From Kappaphycus alvarezii (Eukaryota > Rhodophyta > Florideophyceae > Gigartinales > Solieriaceae): a DNA stretch of 64,000 bases. The notes beneath the pieces were generated by a model. That model worked only from the letters and a program-made list of their open reading frames with translations, had not been told where the DNA came from and searched no databases. A program made the position numbers and the translations under genes. Positions within the stretch are counted from its first letter, which is position 1; every line of letters starts with the position of its first letter. Location: positions 1,178,001-1,242,000 of the forward strand of contig NADL03000665.1 in NCBI GenBank assembly GCA_002205965.3, in the 5' to 3' direction. This document shows, one piece after another, positions 1 through 11,200 of the stretch.

Positions 1-827
1 CTGGGGAACCTGACTGTGGCGTTCTGAAGTGTCGACTTTCTGGTACTACAACAAGAGGGCGGCCTTATCTACAAGAGCCACGAATGGTTTGGTGAATTTC
101 GAGTGCTTTGTACAATTCATTCAAGAGATGCGGTACCGTGGCGATGTGGGTGTATGACATTGGTCTTCATTAGGATAGCATTTGTAATGTGTGCAGGTAA
201 AATGTCCAGAAAGCAAGTCTCACTGCGGTGAAAATATGCATCCTTAGCCAACTTCGGAGAGGGACCTCAGAAGTGTACTTTTTGCTCAAATGATTCTTGG
301 CAAGTTGGCCAAGTTTCCGAGAGGACTGGCGTGCGGTCAAGTCCAGACATGACCCCACGCGAGGATTACATGTACGAATTTGCGAAGATACTCCTTTATT
401 GTGTTTTCACTGAGCCGTGTTAGGCCTTACCTGCATCGTCTGGTTTTGCGATTTACGACGGCCTATCGCCGTATCGCGAGTGTGGCTTGTTGGTGGGATT
501 CTTCTTCATTTGAGAGGTTTAAGAAACACAAGCTGGGTAGAGACTGAAACGCGTTACCGGTGATCATAGAATGCATACGTGCAATGACTCGGCACTTTAA
601 ATCATAGGGCGTAAGTCGAATCACGTGGAGATGAAGAGAATGAAGTTTCGAAAAACAGACGGACGTCTGCGGACTCGGTAGATATCACAAAGACCAATGT
701 CTTGTGATGCCAACAATTAGCTATAAAGCCACGTGTACACGTGGCAAGGGAGTAGGTTCTGTCCGGATTATGAACACCACATATTTTCAATACTTAAAGC
801 ATCTGAAAGGGGTAGAATATCGCAGTT
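1..827. other. No supportable gene
   Basis: About 50% G+C sequence with short open stretches on both strands, none with a recognisable domain or start context. It may hold upstream exons of the candidate gene that begins near 828, because a possible splice acceptor (GCAG) lies just before that reading frame, but I could not find a convincing first exon. Confidence 0.3.
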
Positions 828-1526
828 CATGTTGAACCTGACAAGGGTTTCGACGCAAATTTAGATGATGTGGCGATGAAGCAGTCATTGCGGTGTTTGA
901 GTAGGCGGAGGGTTGGGGGTGTCTCTTTCTTGAGAGAGCTCATTGCAGGAAAGCCAGTAGACAAGAGGTTGGCGAGCGTTTCAAGGCATCATGATATTGA
1001 GGGCGAAGATGGTTTGGTTCAATGTAAAGTATCGCGCTAGAGTCGCGAGTAGGTGAAACTGCAGACTTGGGCAGTTGCTCCTAACGGTGGGTCTTTTGAT
1101 TCCTTCACTCGAGTTTGCTGGAATTGTCTCATTGCAGATTCGAGTCAAGAATTGAATAGGGAACAAATTTGTTTCAATTGTTGCAGCGGTATGAAAGCGA
1201 GGTGGACTGTGTCGCTGATCCTTGCTTCTGTATGGCAAGGGCAATAAAATTCGGTTCCGCCATGAATTCTTACATTGCGAAAGGATTGCATCAAAGCATT
1301 TGTTTTTTATGGAAACCGTTTGACAAGTTTCGCAGAGCGGTATTGAGCACAAGGCCATCATAGGATATCAGCACTAGAGTTGGCAAATGCATCTGCGTCT
1401 GGTTGTGTTTGTACTTTGTGTATTGGAGATGTCAAAACAGCTGCGATCACTGTTCTCAAGTGGAGTTTCAAAGGAAAAAATGAAATTATTTTGTTGTCCA
1501 ATGCTGACTTTGGAATTGGATATTGA
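828..1526 (+). pseudogene. Possible spliced or decayed gene with paired cysteines
   Basis: I do not recognise this protein. One frame reads protein-like text from about 828 to a stop at 1524-1526, interrupted by stops that splicing could remove. The first block (828-1023) is rich in charged residues. Removing 1024-1074 as an intron (starts GTAAAG, ends GGCAG, 51 nt, a multiple of three) eliminates two stops and joins it in frame to a block with a C-x2-C-x14-C-x2-C pattern at 1116-1181, the spacing of a small zinc ribbon. A third block (about 1290-1526) reads a plausible C-terminus with a C-x-C-x2-C cluster. Stops between 1240 and 1345 remain unexplained: a second intron may start at the GTATGA near 1190. 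It could be a real gene with tiny introns or a pseudogene; the function is unknown. Confidence 0.4.
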
Positions 1527-4150
1527 CGTTTTTTTGAAGTGTTGTACAGTACTGTAGATGAGCACACCCCCCTGAGGTGTTACTGTAGTGACATACTGTA
1601 CTGTAGTCATTATATTATCTGCTCAAGTCTCAGGAGGGGATGCTGTGGATACTGAAGTTTTGACTGTTGTGATGCAGCAGCATTTACAGCACAAGACAGT
1701 ACTATGGTTTTGGTATCTTGATTTTTTCTGAAAATATTCAAATAATTAGGTATCAGACTAGCTGCTGTTGGTTGAAGTTAATGACTAAAGCATTGCATAG
1801 TACCGACAGTGGAAACTATTGTACCATATATGGTCAAGTAACTAAACAGGGCAGTAATGTTGGCCACAAACCTTTTCCACATCAAGCAATAAAAAGGAAA
1901 AATTTCCATACTCTCTGCTTTACATAAATCATTTCTATCGTTGAGGAATATTGCCTCATCTTGAGACAGCGTTATATTTACTGTGCTGTCGTTGGAGCGA
2001 GGCTCTTTAGGGAAGGGGGTGACTCTCTTTTTCTGCATTTGAAATGAGGATTTTATTGGCCGCAATGTTTGTGGGTGAACAATGATACAAAAAAAGGCCA
2101 CTCATCTTTATTTCTCATTTTGTGAAAATTTTCAACACGGAGGACCTCAATGGCTCCAAATAATGCTCACTCTATCTATGAATGAAAAGCTAAAAGTATT
2201 TGTAACTTACTGCGCAGGAGGTGGTATTTGTTCATACGTGTAGCATGAGAACAAAGAAAAATCACAAACGGTGCTTGTTGCAAAAGCGATACATCAAGTA
2301 CCAGAATGCTATAGTGTTTCCGAAAGGGTGTCTGCTATATAGTCAAGGTACAGCAAGCAGGTCGACAAGATTATTTACAGCCACTCATGATAATAAACTG
2401 ATGTTGTTATTTTTGTCTTTGTCAATGATTTTTGGTTTTGGATTCCTCAAACCTGCCTTTGGGAATGTGCTCTCGAATCATGATCATATTTAAAAATAAC
2501 ATCGGAAAATGTATCATTGTTTGCCACTATCCCATGGTCTTGATGAACAGGGCCGAATCGGTAGAGTTGAAAACTTTAAGATTCTTGATTGGTGTTTTAT
2601 GTATCTTTTTGTTACAATACAGCTAATTTTCTAAATTGGTCGGCGACAGGGTCCATTAGAATTAATTAAAAATTAGTAAATAGAGCAATTTTTTCTGAGA
2701 ATAGAAGTGTGTTCACAGATGTGAATATGTTTTCAAACCCTTGCCCAAATAATTACATGTTTAAAGGTTTTAGTTTTTATTGATACACTGGAAAATTACG
2801 TACGGGGCTTTGGATTTGGCGACCTTATTTGAGGAGGCAATAAGAATGAATCAGAAAATAGAAGACTGCAACTTCCACCCTCGATAGGGCTGCAGTTGTC
2901 ATTTGCGCATTCTTTTAAAGAGTAAAATTAGTGACGGGGAATCAAGCGCTGCAACAATGGAAAGAAGGGCCTGATATTATTAAAAATATTAATGCTCATG
3001 TACCTCTACTTTTATTAGCAAATCATGCACTGTATGGTGGACGTTATTTATTTATTGCAAAAAAATTAATACATAGAACTGGAATGTTATTAATAATATT
3101 CATGTGGTATTTTCAGAAAAGTTATGAACAGTCTTCATTTCTGGGGGTGCAATCAAACTTGAACGTAACTTGACGAGCACACTCGGGTCTCGGGTAGGGG
3201 CAAGATTGGAAAGGCAAACTCAAAGGAATTCAGGCACAAGAAAGTCACCCTCATATAGTGCAAACTATATAGTGCACTCATGAAACAATGGTGCGAGTGC
3301 CCATCGTCCAGCAAGACATGACTCATTCCGGGGTACACTCATCAATTCGCTGTTCAAATGAGGAACCATAGACGGATAGATCCGATCTCTCAATCGAAGT
3401 GATCCTGATTTCCAATGGACGTTGTTAGGAGTCGTCTCTTTTCCTGTAATCAGGAAGTGCTTCACTTTACACATCGGCATGCTAGGTTTGTACGATGATC
3501 AAAAGGCGCCGGTCTGTGCCTTGGAGACGAGTTTGGTCAGAATTTGTACGGGCAGCGGGTAGCGAGGCAATGAAATCTACTGGCAAACTGCTCTTTGCAA
3601 TGATATGTTCATTAAGCCGTCGTCGACCTACAACTACGGTACATTGCTGATTACAGTATTAGTGCATGGCTGTACTCACCTGTTTGGCTTGGTAAACCGG
3701 TTAGTGCACGAACTGGTTTAGTGCATTATTCATTAACAGATGGTGGGATGTGTGTAAAATTGTGACCACCCATGGCAAGTAACATATTAATTAATTGATT
3801 TGGCCGGAAAGGGGTTCGGAACAGAACATTAATATTATGGGTAACCAAAGTGCACTGTACAGCAGGTCCAACAAAAACGAGGAGTGCTATTTTGGTGTTT
3901 GTGATGCCATTCCTGAAATAGAACAAAGGAAGGTGTACCATTGTACAGATTGAAATGGGGACCAGATTGAGGCCAAACTGGGCCCGATAGGTACACTTTA
4001 GTGATAGATAGCCTGTGCTGTCTCCTGAAGTGTAACAATGCCTTTTCCCGTCATTCTTTGAACCCTGCCACTGCTATTCAAGTAGTCCCTCTTTTTGGCA
4101 ACGAGAGAGGGGGCGGAGTGTGTCAACTACTATATCTTACCCCAACCAGT
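1527..4150. other. Intergenic, no gene seen
   Basis: No frame in this stretch shows a family I recognise. It contains short TACTG/CAGTA runs near 1545-1612, A+T-rich patches around 2500-3130, and short open frames on both strands that look like chance. Confidence 0.5.
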
Positions 4151-4690
4151 ATTCAAATATATTCGAGCTCTGTCCGTCGCTTGCCGTTTCTCCATCCCCC
4201 CTTCTGTCGGAATACTTTTCCTGACAACTTCGTATCCCACCCCGCCGTGACTTCTCCTCAGTCCTCAGCCGCCGTTTACTTGGCTATCTTACCCCTCCCC
4301 CTCATTCCGTTTATTCGCTACTCCTTGACTGCACACTGTTTCCCTCTCGGTCTTATCGTTAACTGTTTGTCACTCGTGCCTTCCGTCCGCCTCCAGCCAC
4401 TCTACCTTGCACCGCTACTTTTTCATTTTTGGCTCAAAAAAAACGTTCGGTTGTTTCAACTTTCCTAACTGTACCTTTGAGACCTGCAAATTTCAACGAC
4501 AGCATCCATCCTCCCCTCACTCACTTTTTCGCTCCTCCCATTCTCTTCCCTTCCCCCCTCCCTACGCATACCCGCCGCCGTGCGCATGACGTCCACCGCA
4601 TTGATGTCACCCGCGCCCCGCCGACGTCCGCGGCCCTTCCGCCGCCCCCTCCCCTTCATGTCCCCGCCACCTCCCTTCCCCCTCATTCTA
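4150..4690 (+). promoter_or_regulatory. Pyrimidine-rich leader/promoter region of the PP2C gene
   Basis: The + strand is strongly C/T-rich just ahead of the phosphatase, ending in dense C-rich runs. Such tracts often mark promoters or 5' leaders in compact eukaryotic genomes. Open frames within it encode proline- and serine-rich low-complexity text that is probably not translated. No TATA box or defined start site can be assigned. Confidence 0.35.
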
Positions 4691-5496
4691 TGAGAGTCAA
4701 GCTTCTCGAGAAGCCCCCCACCAATCAATCGTCACTGAAATTTGGCATGGCGATCAACGATCCGCCGCTGCATCCAAGAAGGGTGCTCATCGCAAAAACA
4801 ATGAAGATCGTGTTTTTGTGGACTCTTTCTTTACATTTTTCGGCGTTTGCGACGGTCATGGAGGCATTGAAGCTTCTGAAAAGGTGGCCAACTTGTTTCC
4901 CTTGGCAATGGAACGCGGATGTGAGATGAAGGATGCGTTTGCACGAATGGACGCAGATGTGTGTGCTTTGACGGGTAGACCAGCGTATGTGGGGACTACA
5001 TTGACTGCGGTGGAGGTGAGGAGGGGAAGCTATTTGAAGGTGGCTCATGTTGGAGACTCAAGAGCAATGTTAATAGACAGTCGAGGGAGGGAAATAACAT
5101 TGACAAGGGATCATTCGCCTACAAGACCAGACGAGACAAGGAGGATTGAACTTGCAGGTGGCGGAGTCTTGAATGGGCGTGTAAATGGAGTTCTGGCGGT
5201 GAGTCGTGCAATTGGGGACACGGCGTTGAAGTCGGTGGTGATATCGGAGCCAGAGGAACTGGAGTACGCACTGGGGAGGGATGATCAGCTGCTCGTTTTG
5301 GCTAGTGGGTTTGTGGGACCACGTTTCGGGTGCCGAAGTCGGCGACTACATCAAGTCGCGGGTTTTGAAGGTGGGGGCCGTGGCGGTGCCGAATGACTTG
5401 CAGTCTGCCGCGAACGGTCTGGTGGAGTTGGCCGTTTCGAGAGGCTCTACGGACGACACATCGGTGGTGCTAGTGGACCTTCGTCACTCGCAGTGA
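4605..5496 (+). CDS. PP2C-type Ser/Thr protein phosphatase, frame-disrupted
   Basis: A metal-dependent phosphatase that removes phosphate from serine and threonine. In order I see the N-terminal NNEDR motif (about 4797), GVCDGHGG at about 4836-4859 with the metal-binding aspartate, VGDSRA near 5050, DHSPTRPDE near 5113, and AVSRAIGD near 5203. All of these are hallmarks of the family. The reading frame then breaks at 5307-5308: the expected serine-aspartate-glycine-leucine-tryptophan-aspartate motif lacks two bases. The rest (GLWDHVSG through STDDTSVVLVDLR) continues in the next frame to the stop at 5496. The missing bases fall in a metal-coordinating aspartate codon. No in-frame ATG exists between the upstream stop at 4602 and the NEDR motif. 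The start therefore needs a short intron or frame change from an ATG such as 4690 or 4429. The gene converges on the small gene at 5705-6142. Confidence 0.92.
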
Positions 5497-5704
5497 GCAG
5501 GGCACCGGATGTAGAGGTCGTTCCATTTGAGAATGTAACAGCGGATGGTTCCTCTCGTAGGCATCGTTTGTACTCTAGAGATCTAGTCTACAGAAGTGTA
5601 TGTTGGCTGCGAATGTTGAGGCAGTAGGAAATAACAGGGGGTAACAATCCCACAGTTACATGTGAAGCTTTAATGACGGAAAATGAGTGCGGTTGCGATA
5701 GATG

Positions 5705-6142
5705 CTAATCTTGCAAGCGTGGCGGCGGTTGCGGCGGTGCGGCGGTTTGTTTGGTGCGATATGCGGCTGCAAGCTTTGTAACCTGAACCTCAAGTACCGT
5801 TAGTGCAGAGCGAACCTCTGACGTTTGACTTGCTAGGGAAGTTAGGATGTCTAATTGGGCACGCAGTGCGTGAACATCTTTGATAAAGGTGTCGACGGTA
5901 TGGCGCAGGTTAGTAACCGAGGTGACAGCGTGGCGGGAAAGAGCCTCGGTGGTGTCGGCATGTGCGACGGTGAGTTTTGTCGATCGTGCGGTGCGAAGAG
6001 ATAGGGCCTCGGTGACGTCAATAATTTCTGCGCGAAGCTTGTTGACTTGGGCTTCCACGTTGTGTATATCTGTGTTGACAGTTTGAATGGTAGGGGATGG
6101 TGGAGATTGTAGGACGGATGACGAGGGTTGGGAATCGGTCAT
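5705..6142 (-). CDS. Small coiled-coil protein, unknown function
   Basis: An intact 145-residue frame starting at an ATG at 6142. The N-terminus is serine/proline-rich (residues 1-20). Residues about 25-120 have regularly spaced hydrophobics with many alanine, leucine, threonine and charged residues and no glycine or proline, consistent with a long helical coiled coil. The tail is proline/glutamine-rich. The length and layout resemble small subunits of tethering or organelle-positioning complexes (BLOC/BORC-like), but I see no diagnostic motif, so that is only an analogy. It is convergent with the phosphatase gene, with about 210 bp between the stop codons. Codon use and G+C match the neighbouring host genes, which supports it being real. 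Confidence 0.6.
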   Translation of the reverse strand: MTDSQPSSSVLQSPPSPTIQTVNTDIHNVEAQVNKLRAEIIDVTEALSLRTARSTKLTVAHADTTEALSRHAVTSVTNLRHTVDTFIKDVHALRAQLDILTSLASQTSEVRSALTVLEVQVTKLAAAYRTKQTAAPPQPPPRLQD

Positions 6143-7660
6143 GGTGTTGGTAAGGTGAAGGAGCGGGGGATGACGGGGCCCTTTGGCAGAATTGGGTCGT
6201 GGTGATGTGGAGGACTGATCGGTGGGATAGGGTTTCGAGTTTTTTTTTCCAATGTCTTTGGGCGAAATTTTTTAATAAAAAACACCAATTGTCGAAGCAC
6301 GTTCTCCAATCGTAGGATATACACTGCATACGATTAAATTGTACTGTATGCAATGCACAACAGTAATCTTCTGCTGCCGGGAACATATTCATACTCTTTC
6401 AGTTGTGCGGTCGGTCAATTAGATATAGATTTTGTTGAGAGATTGGCGGTAGCAAACGTTTTTCGCCGGCATTGCGCGCCGTTGGCAACGGCTTGAAACG
6501 GTGTCGAGTGATCCGCAGTCATCACTCGGCTGCCAAAGAGATTAGCTTCCGAAGAGGCTCCCGGCAACATAATTTGGCATTGTTCCTGTGCCAGTGGCAA
6601 GGCTATCTGTGCCCGGATATGAAGCAACATTACATGAGTGTGTTACACCGCAGAAAGGAGCAGTCGCCAACCAAATTCTTTCCCATTACTCTGCCTGTAG
6701 AGCCGTAATGTTGCGAGTTATTGGCGAGGGCCGACTAGAAACAATGATTACTGCAATTCTCCAACACTCGCACCGCACCGTCATCAATGCGCTGCTTGTG
6801 GTAATTCAACTTTTATCAAGTATTGATCCGTACCCAAGAAAGAACGTTAAAAATGAAATAAATGGTGGCAATTTTAACATATCTCCTCAACGAAATATTA
6901 ATTTAATGTCAAGGGTGGAACCAAAGTGATAGCGGAACAAATTTTTTTTTTCTTCCGGCTCATGGGAGACAACGGTATTCCACGAATAAAATAACATTTT
7001 TGATCTGCCATCTGTACACATCAATACGAGATCATGAAAATATTTAGATAAAATTACAATAAAATGCCCTTACAGTTTAAATTTCTTTAAAATAAGAAAA
7101 TTTTACGTTGAAAAATTTACCCTCATATTAACTAAAAACAAGCTAATCTTCAATAAGTACGTTTTTTTCATTTAAATTGACGATATCATTACTTTTTATT
7201 TTTAACTGATTCTATGATGGCACTACCGTTGTTTAGAAATATCATTAATTTATACAGAAAAGGGGGGATAATGTCGTTCAATATTATATTCGGTACAGTA
7301 CCTCAGCGCTTTCTCAGGTTTTTTTGGAATTAGTAAAAAAGATTTCAATGGCTCTTCAAGGAAATACTGCAGAGAAGTGAATCATCAGTATTACTGATAC
7401 AGTCCCCCCCTCAAGACTCAACATCACGACAGTTCCCAATTTATAGCCGATATCAACTGTAAGCATTACTCACTTTACAGAATTGAATAACCCACAACAT
7501 GGTACAAGTGAATAGTTTTGACATATGTAAATCCTTTGCAAAAACACCGTCGTACCCCTCGAGGGGTAACTTTCAAGGAAAATGAGTAAAGTGAAATTGC
7601 ACCAACACAAGAGTAAAAATGAGATAAAAACTAAGCGACACATTGTTATCCCCATCGATA
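6143..7660. other. Intergenic, no gene seen
   Basis: The first 300 bp would be the upstream region of the small coiled-coil gene on the minus strand. Short overlapping frames at 6415-6930 have no recognisable domain. From about 6930 the sequence becomes A+T-rich with homopolymer runs and no coding signal. Confidence 0.45.
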
Positions 7661-7663
7661 CTG

Positions 7664-8045
7664 TACTGTACTGTATACTGTACTGTACTGTATACTGTAC
7701 TGTAGGATTTGAAATATAAACGATGATGGGTTTACTCTTTGCTTTGATTACTGTACTTTCAATTACACAACAATACTTTACCGTACTGTACAGTACTGTA
7801 CTTGATTGACAGTATTTACATCATATCACTACTGTATATTTTGGCCTACTGCATAATCAAGTGAAGCTGTGCGTGCAGTACAGTAGAAAGACAGCTTTGC
7901 TTGACTTGAAAGCACGCAATAATTTTCATTCACACAAATGTACAGTACACAACAGTACAGTACAGCACAGTACAGTACAGTAAGAACAGTACAGTACAGT
8001 ACAGTACAGTAAGAACAGTACAGTACAGTACAGTACAGTACAGTC
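7664..8045. repeat. TACTG/CAGTA pentanucleotide arrays
   Basis: Three clusters of a 5-bp unit: TACTG-oriented at about 7664-7705, short runs at about 7783-7803, and a long CAGTA-oriented array at about 7938-8044 with occasional spacer variants (AGAA insertions). The unit junction makes GTAC palindromes, so single strands can fold back. The last array lies about 250 bp beyond the TSAUCER stop codon. The same unit recurs upstream of that gene at 12696-12790. Confidence 0.85.
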
Positions 8046-8297
8046 CTGATATCCTCGCTTATCCTCACTACTGTACACAATTATCATCTCATCTTTACGC
8101 AGTTCAACTGGTCTTGCAAAAAAAAAAGCCCACTCCACCGAGATGCCATCCACGCCTCGTCCCCAGAACCAGTACCACGTCCCATCCCATCCCATCCGAA
8201 TCAATCGATTGCCTTTACCCACCAACACACCCATCCACTGCACAATGCCGCTTTCCCAGTTTCCAAACGAGTCAACCTTTCTCACCTTCCATTTCCA

Positions 8298-11200
8298 TCA
8301 TCGATCCCCTTTCATCCGATCAACAGCAGCTTTTTTCCCTATAGCTCTGATCGCCTTACTCGTCATACCTTTTCCAGTTTCCAAACCTTTCCCAAGCCAT
8401 TTCCCGGCCACGTCTGCAGCCCCACCCAACAGGTCCTGCGCATTATCAAGTGCTCGTTGACTCCCCCCATACTGAGACAATGTCCCGCCAGTGCTACTCC
8501 CCGCCCCGACCGTTCCATTCTCCTCTGCCTGCAGTCGCTTTGCCAGTTCAAGATCTGCCTCCTCCTGCCGTTTCTTCTCTCCAACATGGGATCCCCTTCC
8601 ATGTCCACCTGGCGATCCACCACCCCGTCCACCGAACGCACCATATCCCGAACCCTCGGGGCCCAAATCGTCCCCCTCGTAGCTCCGCGAACGCGGCAAT
8701 CTGAACCCACCTGGCGACCTACTTCGACTGTTGCGTCTCCTGTATGAATCCTCTCGGCGAGATTCATATCGCGGGCTTTCATACTCGTCCACATCGTCAA
8801 CATAATATCGAGGTGATTCTCGGTGCCCCTGCTCCCCCACGTTCCCTTGAGCGAGAACGAGAACGAGATCGCGACCTTGAACGTTCCCGACGAGGGGAGT
8901 ACGTCGACAATGATGATGCGTTTGGCGCCACATATCCAAATCCCCCGCTTCCAACTTTTCTCGGCATCGATGTCGCCCGTGTTGTATTCTCTACATTGGC
9001 TTCGCCTGCCTCGATAGCCAGCAACGGCACTTCTGCCGGTGCACTTTCCGAAGCAATAGCAGCATCCTTCAACTTTTCCGTGTTCTGCCGATCTCTCACA
9101 TCCCCAAACATCTCCTCAGCGTTCGCCAGGTCATTCGCCCCAGCTGGGCCCCAGTGGTTGCCACCCAGTCGGCGGCGGGACCCCAAGAAGGAGTTGAGCA
9201 GCTGACGATGATTCCGCAGCCAACTTCCAAACAAGCTGCAGCCACTTTTTCGACTTAGTGCTCCCATCACGTGCAATCCTGTTTCTAGCTCGCGCTTCTG
9301 AGAACCGCTCCCGAGAGAAGTAAAGCATATCGAGGCAGTCTAACACCTGCTCTGCTGGTGTCTTAAGACCAAGCCCTCTCATCTTCACAAGCTCAACAAG
9401 CCGTTCATACGTGCAACATCGGAAGGGCTCCCCAGCCAGCGCTGCAGCCCCACCAAGGGCCTCGACTGCGAACGTTCGGCACTCTGCGGATGGTCCCAAA
9501 AGTGCCGCATGCCACAGAAGACTGAAGTACTTCTCCATCTCAACCCCGACAGCTCGGGGCAATGGTTCTGTGAGAGCCACACCCGGCACTTGTGATGATC
9601 CGACCGTGATAATGGCGAGGTCAAGGGTCCTCCGTCGTAAGAAAATTACAGCCGCCGAACTGATCCGCTCCGCACGGGGTTGGCAAAGCAGCGGCGCGAA
9701 ATATCGATTTGCCTACAGTCTCACCCTGCCCCATGGACAGCGTCTTCTCCCACAGGGCACCAAGTCGCCCACACACTCCAACTGTTGGATGCGTTAGTGC
9801 CCACAATTCAGCCATTTCCACAGCAGAAGGTGCTAATTCAGGTGCACAGTCGAGAACCTCGTAAACTAGATGGTCTATTATCTCTGAAAATCAGCCGCAA
9901 CCCGATTCCGCTGCCCGCCCCAGCTTGAGTTACCAGACCTCGAAAGTAGCGTAGAAGTAATGGAATATTGTCGAGCTTCGCAGCTTGTGACTTAACTTCC
10001 TCGCTTATTCCGATTTCTGACCCATCTGGCTCGAGAACTTTACGACCAGCGCCTGCAGCTATGATGAAAAGCAATGCAACTGCAGCACGTCCCTTAACAT
10101 ACTGGTTCGGGTCTTCATAAACAATCTCGGCCAAAGGCCTGACAAGCGCCTGAAAAGGGTGCCTCTCCTCATCAAAGCTCGAGAGCCCGGAGGCAATTAG
10201 TGCTCCATCAACTTGAGACCCAAGCAGTGTTCGGTTCATGGCACTGGAGGCTGCGCTTCGTGCCTTGTGCAACTTTTCATGATCCTCCCTTGTGTGCCCG
10301 TATATCTTCGCCCTCGCGAGAACAACTACGGCATCTGCAGCAGAAAAGCGTCTGATCGGCTCATCATGCAACAGCGCGGCGTTTATCCGCCGAAGTATGA
10401 CCTCTAGAGCGGGAACCATTCCAGCTCCAGCTTGTCTCAGATAGAACGGAGTTTTATCGTTGATTCGAGTGACTCTCCGCTCATTTCTCTGCTTCTTCAA
10501 GCGAGAGAACCAGGTCTCGTTTTCGCCAGGTGCCCCGCCTAGGTCATCAAGTGCGGGGTCGGAGGCTTCCGCTCCGGGTTGCAAGGAGCCTTTTGAACCA
10601 CTAGCGTCCTCACCGACCAGGTCGTTTTCGTACGCGCCAAGTTCATTTTCGTTATCATCATCCCTCACCTTCGTCATCATTGTCATCGTCTATTCCCCAT
10701 ACATCTGCAATGCCTCCGTAAGCTTCCCCATCCTGCAATTCAGGGGAGTTGTATAGCGCTGCTTGCGGTATTGGGGCTTCAAACCACGTCGTCCATCTTC
10801 TTCTAGAGAGACCCCGTAATGCCTCAATAAGGACACGATTAGATGCGTTCTTTAGCAAGTGAATAAGTGCTTCTGCGAAGTCAACCCCAAGAGGATCATC
10901 TCTTTTTAAGAGCGCCCGCCTTGCGGGCGGCATGATATGGGCCTTTTCTGCTTTTACACCGTCAATTAGTTCATTGATCCTGTCTTTGTTGAACAAAAAT
11001 TTGAATAAACCGGTTGCCTTCGCTCGATATGTATCTCCAGACATCGCCTCCTTCCGTGACATTCGTGTCTGTTGAGTGTTATTCGGTCCTGCTTGATTCG
11101 ATGCTTCATCTGGAATGAGCGCTGAAAGGTCCGGGTCCTCAGCGAGCGCAGCTATTAGCCGGGCGAAGTATACGCGAGCGCTAAGGTCCTCCAAGTGCAA

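Noticed and set aside
981-1361. 126-residue minus-strand frame
   Set aside because: It overlaps the better-supported + strand reading with cysteine pairs and shows no domain; treated as a shadow.
4001-4468. 155-residue open frame before the PP2C gene
   Set aside because: It lies in C/T-rich sequence, encodes low-complexity hydrophobic/serine-proline text and has no homologous look; likely noncoding leader.
7938-8044. CRISPR-like array
   Set aside because: It is a continuous 5-bp microsatellite without spacers, in a eukaryotic context.
7926-8285. Minus-strand frame that might carry the missing SH3 of TSAUCER
   Set aside because: The text is tryptophan- and glycine-rich but has no SH3 pattern (no ALYDF or WWxG-type motifs), and it ends in microsatellite.
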